A DNA stretch of 32,393 bases from Roseateles chitinivorans (GTDB taxonomy: Bacteria; Pseudomonadota; Gammaproteobacteria; Burkholderiales; Burkholderiaceae_C), in the NCBI RefSeq assembly GCF_002761755.1, contig NZ_PEOG01000068.1:1-32393 (forward strand), written 5' to 3'. Shown one piece after another: positions 1 through 22,700 of this stretch; position 1 is the first letter of the stretch, and the number at the start of each line of letters is the position of its first letter. The notes under the pieces were generated by a model, which was not told where the DNA came from, did not search any database, and saw only the letters and a program-made list of their open reading frames with translations. The position numbers were made by a program, and so were the translations under genes.

Positions 1-10786
<10,786 letters not shown>

Positions 10787-13700
10787 TCAGTTCTCCCAGG
10801 TATCCAGCAGTGCGGCCATGCGATCCAGGTCCGCGCCCTGCGCGGCGGCCAGCGCCTCGGTCTCACGCTGCACGCTCGCGGCGGCATCGGCGAGGGTCGG
10901 GCTCTCGAAGTACGCGCGCAGCGACAGCTGCACGCCGAAGCGCCGCTGCACCTTCATCTGCAGCTTCAGCAAGGCCAGCGAATGGCCGCCCAGTTCGAAG
11001 AAGTTGTCGTCGCGTCCCACGCGCTCGACGGCCAGCGTCTCGGCCCACAGCGCGGCCAGCGCCGTCTCCGTCTCGCCGCGCGGGGGCTCATGCGGGCGTC
11101 CGGCATCGGCCTGCGGCGCGGGCAGCGCCTTGCGGTCGACCTTGCCGTTGGGGTTCAGCGGCAAGGCGTCCAGCACGATGAAGAGCCCCGGCACCATGTG
11201 GTCCGGCAGCACCCGGGCCAGACCCTCGCGCAGCGCGCGCGGATCGAGCGAGTGGCCGGGCAGCGGGGAGACATAGGCCACCAGCCGCCCCCCACCCGCC
11301 CCCTCGGCCGCGACGGCCACCGCCTCGCGGACACCGGTCTGCAGCCGCAACTGCGACTCCACCTCGCCCAGCTCGATGCGGAAGCCGCGCACCTTCACCT
11401 GATGGTCGATGCGGCCGAGATACTCCAGCTCGCCGACCTCGTTCCAGCGCACCAGGTCGCCGGTGCGGTACATCCGCCCGCCAACGGCGCCGAACGGATC
11501 GGCGACGAAGCGCTCGGCGCTCGCATCGGGCCGACCGAGGTAGCCCCGCGCGAGGCCGCCGCTCAGGTAGAGCTCGCCAGGCACGCCGGGCGGGCAGAGG
11601 TTGAGATCGGCATCGAGCACACGGGCCTGCCGGTCACCGACCGGCTTGCCGATCGGCATGTAGGAGGCGGCGAATCGCTCGCCCGCCAGCGCGATGCCGA
11701 CCGTCGGGGTGATGACGGTCTCGGTCGGTCCGTAGCCGTTGATGATGCGCGGCGGCTTCAGCACCGATTGCACCAGGTCGAGGTTGGCGCGCGACATCGC
11801 CTCGCCGCCGACCGTGTAGGAGCGGATCGGCAGCCGGCTGCCAGCCTCGCCGAGCAGCTCGGCCATCTGCGTCAGGTAGCCGGGCGTGAAGCAGGCGATG
11901 GTGATGCCGTGGCGCTCGATCTCGGCGGCGGTGCGCGCCACCGGCCACAACGCCTGGTCGCGCGGCATCAGCGCGGCGCCGAAGGCCAGCGGCACCCAGG
12001 TGCGCTCGTGGGCGCCGTCGAAGGCGATGGACGCGAACTGCAGCTCACGGTCCGCCGGTGTCATGCCGTAGACCTCGCCGATCGACTGCACGTGCATCGC
12101 CAGCGGGCCGTGCGTCACCGCCACGCCCTTGGGCCGGCCGGTCGAACCGGAGGTATAGATGACATAGGCCAGGTGCTCCGGATGGATCTCGACGGCCGGA
12201 TCGGACTCGGCGCCGATGAAGGCGTCGTCGCCATCGAGCGCGAGCACCGCGATGCCGTCGGTCGGCGGCAGCTGCGCCGCGAGGGCCTGCTGCGTCAGCA
12301 GCAGCCGGATGCCGCTGTCCTGGACCATGTAGGCCAGTCGCTCGGCCGGATAGGACGGGTCCAGCGGCACATAGGCCGCGCCAGCCTTGAGGATGGCGAG
12401 CAGGGCCACCACCATGTCCATCGACCGCAGCACGGCCAGGCCGATGCGGTCCTCGGGCTGGACGCCGAGCGCGATCAACCGATGCGCCAGGCGGTTGGCA
12501 CGGGCATTGAACTGCGCATAGGTCAGTTGCTGCTCGCCGAAGATCAGCGCCACCGCGTCGGGACGCTCGGCGGCCTGCCGCTCGATCAGGCGCGGCACGG
12601 GCGGCGTGCCGTCGAAGCGCGGCGTCGGAACGCCCCAGCGGGACAAGCTCGTGCGGGAGGCCTCGTCCAGGACGTCCAGCGCGCACAAGGCCTGCCCGGG
12701 TCGATGCGCCAGGGCATCGACCAGGCGGGTCACCGCCGCCTGCATCAGCGCGCAGGCGTGGTCGGGATCGAGCGATTCGTGCACCTGCGCGACGAGGCCG
12801 AAACCCTCGCCGTCGTCATCGACCGACAGGCCGAAGGGATAGTTCGATCGTTCCTGGGCGGCATCGATCTCCATGCCGTCCCAGGCCGCGGAGGACGCAT
12901 CGCGGCGTCGGTGGGCATGCCGGTAGTTGAGCAGCGCCGAGAACAGCGGCGTGCCGCCGGCGAGTCCGCTGCAACGCTGTGCGAGCGACAGGCTGGCGTG
13001 CTCATGGCGCAGCAGCGCCGACAGCGCCGCATGGGCGTCCCGCAGACCGTCGGCGACGGACTGCTCGCCCACCCGCAGGCGCAGGGGCAGCGTGTTGATC
13101 GACAGGCCCAGCGCGCGCTCGGCACCGTCGTCGACCTGCAGGCGGCCGAGCAGCACGGTGCCGAAGACCACGTCGGTGCGGCCGGTCGTGCGGCCCAGCA
13201 CCAGGGCCCAGGCGAGGTGGAACAACGCAGCGATGCCCACGCCCTGCCGACGCGCCACGCGTCGCGCCTGCGCGGCCAGCGCCGCCGGCAGCGCCAATCG
13301 CGCCTGCCGCAGCCGCGATCCGTCGCCGCGCACATCGGCCAGGCCGAAGGGCACGGTGGGCTCGGTCACGTCGCGCAGCATCTCGCCGAAGAAGGCTTCG
13401 TGCTCGGCGCGGCTGACGCTGAGGCGGGCGTGGGCGACGAAGCGTCGGAACGGCACCGGCGCGGGCAGATCGGCCTCGCGATCCTGCTGGATCAGCGTGA
13501 TCTCCTCGACCACGCCGGCCAGCGTGCTGTGGTCGGTCACCAGGTGATGGCTGGGCAGCTGCAGCAGCCAGCGACCGCTGTCGGCATCGAAGCCGGCCAC
13601 GGCGCGCAGCAGCGGTGCGCGACGCACGTCGATGCGGCAGGCGCCGGGTCGGCCCAGCGCCTCGAGGCGCTCCGCCACCGGGCCGTCGGCGGGCGACAGC

Positions 13701-16700
13701 CACTCGATGTCCAGGCGGGCCTCGCGGCACACGACCTGCAAGGGCTCGTCCAGCCCCTCCCACAGGATCGCGGTGCGGAGGATGTCGTGGCGCGCGATCA
13801 CGCGGTTGAAGCTGTCGACGAACCGGCGCAGCCGCGCCTCGCTGTCGAAGCGCATCAGGTGCGCGGTGACGTAGGCGTCCGCGTGGGGCTGCAGCAGGTG
13901 GTGGAAGAGGATGCCTTCCTGCAGCGGCGCGAGCGGGTAGATGTCCTGGATGTTGGCGGCGCCGCCGGGGATCGCGGCCTCGATGCGGCGGATAGCCGGC
14001 TCGTCCAGGTCGATCAGCGTCAGCATCGCCGGCTGAATCGCCGTGCAGCCCGCGGGGATGCCGTTGGGCGGCACGACGATGCCAGGCAGCGCCGCGCCCG
14101 GCGAGTCGGCGGCTTCAGCGGCGAAGGCGGTGGAACTCGCTGCCACGCTCACCCGCGCCGGTGAGCCGATCGACTGCGCAAAGGCCGCCAGCTCCGGATG
14201 GAGGAACAGTTGCCGCACCTGCGCGCGAAGGCCCCGACCGCGCAGCTGCTCCAGCACCTTCAGCGCCAGCAGCGAGTGGCCGCCCAATGCGAAGAAGTTG
14301 TCGCGACGACCGATCTGGCCAGCTGGATGGCCGAGCACGTCGGCCCAGACCGCCGCGATGGCGGCTTCGACCTCGCCCTGTGGCGCCTCATACGCGGCCG
14401 TGGACTGAGCATTGAGATCCAGCGCCGGCAGCGCCTTGCGGTCGACCTTGCCGCTCGGGTTCAGCGGCAGCGTCTCCAGCACGGCGATGGCGCTCGGGAC
14501 CATGTACTCCGGCAAGCTCTTGCCGAGCGCTTCGCGCAACGCGTCCGTATCGAGACTCGCGCCTGACTGCGCCGAGACGTAGGCGACCAACCGCGCCCCG
14601 GTCGGCGCCTGTAGCGCAACCACCACCGCCTCGCGCACGCCCGGCTGGGCCAGCAACTGCGCTTCGATCTCCCCCAGCTCGATCCGGAAGCCGCGGATCT
14701 TGACCTGGTGATCGATGCGACCGAGGTAGTCGAGCTGCCCTTCGGCGTTCCACCGCACCAAGTCCCCGGTGCGATACAGCCGGCTGCCGTCGCTGGCCAT
14801 CGGATTGGCGACGAAGCGCTCGGACGTGAGGCCGGCGCGGCCGTGATAACCGCGCGCCAAGCCGACGCCGCCCAGGTACAGCTCGCCCGGCACGCCGGGA
14901 GGCACCGCATTGAGATCGCCATCGAGCACCCAGGTCGAGATGCCGGTGATCGGCGCGCCGATCGGCACCTGGCTGCGACCGTCGTCGCGGCAGGTCCAGT
15001 GGGTGACGTCGATGGCCGCTTCGGTGGGACCGTACAGGTTGTAGAGCCCCGCCTTGGGAAGCCGTCGGAACACCGCAGCTTGCGCCTCGGCCGGCAGCGC
15101 TTCCCCGCTGCACACGATGCGGCGCAGCGAGGTGCAGTCCTCCACGCCGTCATGAGCCAGGAAGGCCTGCAGCATCGAGGGCACGAAGTGGATGGTGGTG
15201 ACCTGGTGCTCATTGATGAGCGAGACCAGCCGCTGCGGATCGCGGTGATCCCCCGGCGCCGCGATGGCCAGCCGAGCGCCTTCCGCCAATGCCCAGAACA
15301 GTTCCCAGACCGAGACATCGAAGCTCAGCGGTGTCTTCTGTAGCACCGTGTCCGACGCGCTCAGCGCGTAGGCCTGCTGCATCCAGGCCAGTCGGTTGTG
15401 CAGCGCGACGTGCCGGTTGGCCGCGCCCTTGGGCCGGCCGGTCGAGCCGGAGGTGTAGATCACGTAGGCGAGGTGCTCGCCGTGGATCTCGACCTCGGGA
15501 TTCGAAAGCGAGGCGTCGGTCCAACCTACTTCTTCGGTCGCGTCACCGATCGTTCCGATCGTTCCGACCGCACTGCCGCTGCCGCTGCCACTGCGCTCAG
15601 GCGAGGCGCGGCGACCGGCGGCGTCAATCGCCACATCGATCGCGGCGTCGATGTCGATGTTGATGTCGACCAGCGCGACGCCCTGCCCGGCCGGCAGCTT
15701 CGCGTGCAGGTGCGACTGCGTCAGCACCAGCGACACGCCGCTGTCCTCGAGCATGTAGGCCAACCGATCGGCGGGCAGCTCGGGGTCGAGCGGCACGTAG
15801 GCACCACCCGCCTTCAGGACGGCCAGCACGCCGACCATCATCTCCAGCGACCGCTCGACGGCCAGGCCCACGCGCGAGTCCGGGCGAACGCCCAGCGCGA
15901 TGAGGCGATGAGCCAGGCGGTTCGCGCGCGCGTTGAGCTCTCCGCGCGTCAGCTCGCTCGTTCCGAAGACCAGCGCCGGCGCCTTTGGGTCGATCGCCGC
16001 TTGGCGCTCGATCAGCCGGTGCATCGGCAAGGCTTCGGCCACCTCATCGCGGTTGACGCTTTGGCGCGCGAGCCGCTCCGACTCGCCGGCCGACATCAGC
16101 GACACATCGCCGACGGCCTGCTCCGGCGTCTCGCTGATCGCCTCCAGCATGGCCACGAAGTGGCCCGCCATCCGCTCGATCGTGTCGGTCTCGAACAGCT
16201 CTTCCGCGTAGCTGAAGCTGGCCTCGATGCCGCCATCCGGCAGCTCGGTGGTGTGCAGCGCAAGCTCGAACTGCGCCTCGCGCTCGGCGATCGCGACCGG
16301 CTCGACCTTGAGTCCCGGCAGCCGGCGCGCCGCCAGGTCCTGCCCTCGCAGGTGGTTGAACATCACCTGGAACAGCGGATGCACGCCCAGCGTGCGTTCC
16401 GGCTGAAGCGCCTCGACCAGGTGCTCGAACGGCAGGTCCGGATGGGCCTGCGCGCCGATCGCGGCCTCGCGGGCCTGGGCCAGCACCCGCGCCAGCGGCA
16501 TCCGCCCGGCGATGCGGTTGTCCAGCACCTGCGTATTGACGAAGAAGCCCACCACCGGCGCGATCTCCGGACGGTCGCGGTTGGCGATGGGCACGCCCAC
16601 GCGGATGTCGGCCTGTGCGGTCCAGCGGCTCAGCACCGCCTGGAAGCCCGCGAGCAGCACCATGAACAGCGTGGCGCCCTCCTCGCGAGCGCGTTGGCGC

Positions 16701-19700
16701 AGGCGCGCCGACAGCACCGGCGGCAGCGTCCACGCATGGCGTGCGGCCCGGTGGCGGCCGTCGGGCCGTCGCGGCCGATCGGTCGGCAACTGCAGCACCG
16801 GCTGCGCTCCGCCGAGCCGCTCGCGCCAGTAGCCGAGCTGGCGCTGCCACTCACCGCCCGCCATCCACAAGCGCTGCCACGCCGCATAGTCCGCGTACTG
16901 GAGGGGCCAGGGCGCCAGCGTCGTCGCCTCGCCTCGCACGGCGGCGGCATAGTCCGCGAAGACCTCGTCCACGACGACGCGCATCGACCAGCCATCGGAC
17001 ACGATGTGATGCATCACGACGACCAGCTGATGCCGATCGGCGCCCGCCCGCAGCAGGCCGACGCGGATCAACGGACCGGTGGTCAGGTCGAACGGCGTCT
17101 GGACCAGCGATCGGGCGTGCGCCTCGTCGGCCAGCGCTGTGAGCGTCATCCCGGCCGCGCCGGGCGCCGCCACGAGCTGCTCGACTTCGCCACCCTCGCC
17201 CATCCGGAAGACGGTGCGCAGCGACTCATGCCGCCGCACCAGCGAATCGACACTGGCGCGCAACGCGCCGACGTCCAGCTCGCCGCGCAGGTTCACCGCG
17301 CCAGCGATGTGATAGGCGGTGCTGGTCGGGTCGAGCTGCCATAGGAACCATTGACGCTGCTGCGCGAACGACAGCGGCAGGCCGCGCTCACGCGCCTGCG
17401 CGCCCAGCGGCACGAGCGCAGGCGCCGCGCTTGAAGGCGCGGTTGCAGATGCTGCTGTTGCGGCGGCTTCGGCTGCGGCTGCGGTTGCTGCTGCGGCTGC
17501 GGTTGCTGCTGCGGCTGCGGTTGCTGCTGCGGTTGCGGTTGCGGTTGCGGTTGCGGTTGCGGTCGGCGTCTCGGGGCCTTCTGCCACCACGCACGCGAGC
17601 GCGGCCACGGTTGGATGCTCGAAGACATGCCGTGGCGAGAGGCGCCAGCCGCGCTGGTGCCCGAGCGCGACGAGCTTGAGGCTCAGGATCGAATCGCCCC
17701 CCGCGGCGAAGAAGTTGTCGTCGCGACCGACCCGCTCCAAGCCCAGCACCTCGGCGAACAGCGCGGCCACCGCCGATTCGGTCGCCCCACGAGGCGCGTC
17801 GAATGCGGGGGCGACCTGCGGCTCCGGCGCCGGCAGCGCGCGCCGGTCGACCTTGCCGTTCGGGGTGAGGGGCAAGGCCTCCAGCACGACCACCACGGCC
17901 GGGACCATGTAGTCCGGCAGCGTCCGGGCGACAGCCGCGATCACCGCCGCCGGATCGACCGCCTGATCGCCACGCCCGACGACATAAGCCACCAGCCGCG
18001 CACCGCTGGCGCCCGGTGCGGCGATCACCACGGCCTCCCGCAGTTCGGGCAAGGCCGTCAGCGCGGCCTCGACCTCGCCCAGCTCGATGCGGAACCCTCG
18101 CACCTTGACCTGATGGTCGATGCGGCCGAGGTACTCCAACTCGCCCTCGGCACTCCAGCGCACGAGGTCGCCGGTGCGGTACAGCCGCGACCCCGGTGCG
18201 CCGAACGGATCGGCGACGAAGCGCTCGGCCGTCAGGCCGGCGCGGTCGAGGTAGCCACGCGCCAGGCCCGTCCCACCCAGGTAGAGCTCGCCCGGCACGC
18301 CGGCCGGACACGGCGACAGGTGGCGGTCGAGCACGCGGGCGGTCCGGTCGCCCACCGGGCGGCCGATCGGCACCGTCGGCCGGTCGCCGACGCGATGCGC
18401 CTCGTCGGCCGCGATGTCCCAGGCACAGGGCGTGATCACCGCCTCGGTCGGACCATAGGAGTTCACCAGACGCCGCGGCACGAAAGCGTCTCGCGCCGCG
18501 TGGAAGTCCGCTGCAGACCAGGCTTCGCCGCCCGCGACGCACAGGCGCAGCGGCAGGCGCCCGCCTGACTGCTCGGCCGCGAGCTGCCGCAAGTAGGCGG
18601 GCGGCAGGTGGAGCGCGGTCACGCCTTCGCGACGCACCGTGCGGGCAAGCGCCTCGGTCGACCAATCATCCGGCGGCGGCAGCACGACGGCCGCGCCGTG
18701 GATCAACGGCGCCATCCATTGCGAGCCGGCCGCGTCGAAGCTGATCGAGGCGAACTGCAGCAGGCGATCCTCGGGGGCGAGTTCCAACCGCTTGCCGATC
18801 GCCTGCAGATGCATGGCGAGCGGCCCGTGCGCGACCGCGACCCCCTTCGGCCGGCCGGTGGACCCTGAGGTGTAGATGACGTAGGCGAGCTGGTCGGCCG
18901 CGAGCCTCGGAAGCGGCACATCGCCGTGCGCCGGAGCGTCGAGCCGGTCCAGGCGATCGATGCACAGCGTGCCCAGGCCCGCTGGCATCGGCATCCGACC
19001 GGCCGCCTCGCTGTGGGTGAGCAGCAGCGCAAGCCGGCTGTCCTCGATCATGTGGCGCAGACGGTCCGCGGGATAGGACGGGTCCAGCGGCACATAGGCG
19101 CCGCCGGCCTTCAGGATGGCCAGCAGGCCGACGACCATGTCGAGCGAGCGCGGCACCGCCAGGCCGACGCGCGACTCCGACGTCACGCCGCGCGCGATCA
19201 GCAGGCCGGCCAGGCGAGTCGCCCGCTCGTCCAGCTGCGCATGGGTCAGGCGACCGTCGCTGGCGATCACCGCGATCGCATCCGGCCGCGCGAGCGCCTG
19301 CCGCTCGATGAGTTCAGGCACGGTCGACGCTGCCATTGGGTCCGCCGCGACGGCCACGGCCCGCGAGTCGTCGCTGCCGCGGCTCCATGCCTGCCATTGA
19401 GACAGCGCCGCCGCGTCAAGGCCACCGAGCTCACACAGCGGCTGGTCCGGGTCCTCGGCCAGCACGCGCGTCACCTCCTCGACCGCGGCCAGCACCTGCG
19501 CCGCGACGGCCTCGGCATCCAGCGTCCGGTCGACCTGGGCCACCAGGCCGAAGCCGTCGCCGAAGTCGTCTACCGACAGCGCGAAGGGATAGTTGGTGCG
19601 CTCCTCGCCGTCGAGCAGCCGCACCCCGTCGCCGTCGAGCACGGCGCTCACCGGCTGGCGGCGGCTGTGGCGGTAGTTCAGCAGCGCGGAAAACAGCGGC

Positions 19701-22700
19701 GTACCGCCCGGCAGCCCGCTGCAGCGTTGCGCCAGCGACAGCGGCGCATGCTCGTGCCGCATCAGGTCGGCCAGGCCGGCCTGGGCCAGGCGCAGGCTCG
19801 CCGCCACGCCCAGCGGCCCGACGCGCAGGCGCAACGGCAGTGTGTTGATGAACAGGCCCAGCGCACGCGCGGCGTCGCGCCCCGCCTGCATGCGGCCGAG
19901 CAGCACGGTGCCGAAGATCACATCGTCGCGCCCGCTCGCGCGCGCCAGCACCAGCGACCAGGCGAGGTGGAACACCGCCGACGCGCTCACGCCGTGGCGC
20001 CGCGCCTGCTGTCGGATCCGCTCGGCGAGCGCATCGTCGAGCGTCCGCCGGGCTTCATGGATGCCGGTGCCATCGCCCCGCACATCGACCAGCCCGTAGG
20101 GCGTCGTCGGCGCCTCGACATCGCGCAGCAGCCCGGTGAAGAAGGACTCATGGGCGTCTCGCCCCATTCCCAGGCGCGCGCGGGCGACCTGCTCGCGGAA
20201 AGGCACTGGCGGCGGCAACTCCGCCTCCGCGCCGCGCTGCATCAGGCCGATCTCCTCGACGATGCGCTCCAGCGTGGTGTGGTCGGACACCAGGTGATGG
20301 CGCGACAGCTGCAGCAGCCAGCGGCCCGGCGTTGCGGTCCGCCCCCGGCCGCCGGCATCGCCCTGCGGAGCGCCCAAATTCGTCATCGCGCCGTCGGCCT
20401 CGTTCACCGCGACCTCCACGGCCGTCGCGCGGATCATCGGCGCCTCGCGGACGTCGATGCGCAGCCGGCTCCGGTGCACATGGGCCTTCAGCCGGTGGCC
20501 GGCGTCGGCGGTCGCGGCGGCCCCGTCCCCGTCCAGCCAATGCAGCCGCAACGGTGCCGTTCGATGCACCACCTGCACCGGCTCCCGCAGCCCCTCCCAG
20601 ACGATCGAGGTCCGCAGGATGTCGTGCCGCGCGATCACCGCGTCGAGATGGGCGACGAAGCGCTCCAGTCGCTCGCGGCTGTCGAAGGCCAGGCCGCGCG
20701 AGGTGACGTAGGCATCACCGTCGGCCTGCATCAGGTGGTGGAACAGGATGCCTTCCTGCAGAGGTGCCAGGGGATAGACGTCCTGGATGTTGGCCGCGCC
20801 GCCCGGCACTGCGGCCTCGATGCGGCGGATCTCTTCCACCGTCAGCGAGGCCAGCGGCAGCATGTCCGGCTCGATGGCCGTGCAACCGTCGGGAATGCGA
20901 TTCGGCGGGATGACGAATTCGGTCTCGACAGGCTCCTGCACGAGGGCCCGCGCGAAGTCCTGCAAACGCGGATGCGCGAAGAGGTGCCGCACCTGCGCGC
21001 GGTGGCCGTCGCGACGCAGCCGCTCGATGAGGCGCAGCGCCAGCAGCGAATGGCCGCCCCGCTCGAAGAAATGATCGCCGCGGCCGACGCGCGGCACCTC
21101 CAGCACCTCGGCCCAGGCGGCGGCGATCGAGGTCTCGATCGCTCCCTGCGGCGGCTCGTGCGCCTCGGGCGAGTCCCGATCCGGGGCGGGCAGCGCGCGG
21201 CGATCGATCTTGCCGTTGGGGGTCAGCGGCAGCGCCTCCATCACGACGAAGGCGGACGGCAGCATCGCATCGGTCAGCACGCGCGACAGGCGGTCACGCA
21301 GCGCGGCCAGGTCCGGCGCGACGCCCTCGCGGCCGGTGAGGTAAGCCACCAGCCGCGTGCCGCCGATGCCGTCCTGCGCGTCCACGACGGCCTCGCCGAT
21401 CGCCTCGTCGGCGCGCAGCTGCGCCTCGACCTCGCCGAGCTCCACCCGGAAACCGCGCACCTTGACCTGGTGATCGACCCGGCCGAGGTACTCGAGTTGA
21501 CCATCGGCGGTCCAGCGCACCAGGTCGCCGGTGCGGTACAGGCGCCCCCCCTTGTCGTCCAACGGATCGGCGACGAAGCGCTCGGCCGTCTGCCCAGGCC
21601 GGGCCTGATAGCCGCGCGCCAGGCCGAGGCCGGCGACGTACAGCTCCCCCGGCAGCCCGGGCGGCACCGGCAGCAGGTCGGCATCGAGCACGCGCATCGC
21701 CGTGCCGGGCAGCGGCCGACCGACCGGCAGCGTCGCCGCCGAACGGTCCGCGGTCGCTGCGTCCTGGGTGAGCGTACCGACGGTGGTTTCGGTCGGGCCG
21801 TAGTGGTTGAAGACGCGCAGCGCTGGCCGCAGCGCCTGAATGCGCGCCAGCAGCGCCCAGGTCGTGGCCTCGCCGCCCAGGACCAGGCGGCGACGCGGCA
21901 GGGCCCGCGCCGCCTCCCGCGCGCCCAGCAGGGCCTGCAGGTGGCTGGGGGTGATCTTGAGCACGTCGATCGCGTGCCGGCCCATCACCTCGGCGAAGGC
22001 ATCGGGATCGAAGGCCCGCGCCGCGGAGATCAGGTGCAGCGTCAGGCCCGCGCGCAAGGCGCCGAACAGCACCGTGTGGCCCAGGTCGGCGGCCACCGTC
22101 GAGATCATGGCCATGCTCGAGACGCTGTCGTCGATATCCAGCCGGCGCAGCACGCCATCGAGGTAGTTGCCCAGGGCACCATGGCTGACGACGACGCCCT
22201 TGGGGCGGCCAGTCGAACCCGAGGTGTAGATCAGGTAGGCCGCCTGGTCCGGATGGACCCCGGTGGCCGCGGCACTGCGCGACGCGCGCGCCGGGGCGGC
22301 GTCGTTGCCGTCCTTGCCGTTGCCGCTGCCGCTGCCGCTGCCGCTGCCGCTGCCGCTGCCGCTGCCGCTGCCGCTGCCTTCGGCGTCGGCGTCGCCTTCA
22401 GTCTGAAGCCGCATCGTCGGCACGCCGAGGGCCCAGGCCGGATCGCCGTCGCCGATCACGAGCGCGGCGCCACTGTCCCGAAGCTGGAAAGCCAGGCGCT
22501 CCGCCGGCAGCGCGGGGTCCAGCGGCACGAAGGCCGCGCCGGCGCGCAGCACGCCAAGCATCGCGACCACCATCGGGATCGAGCGGTCGAAAGCCAGGCC
22601 CACGCGCGCATCGGCGCCGATGCCGCGATCGCGCAGCTGCCGCGCCAGCCGATCGACACGGCGATCCAGCGCCGACCAGGTCAGCGTGTCATCCTCATGG

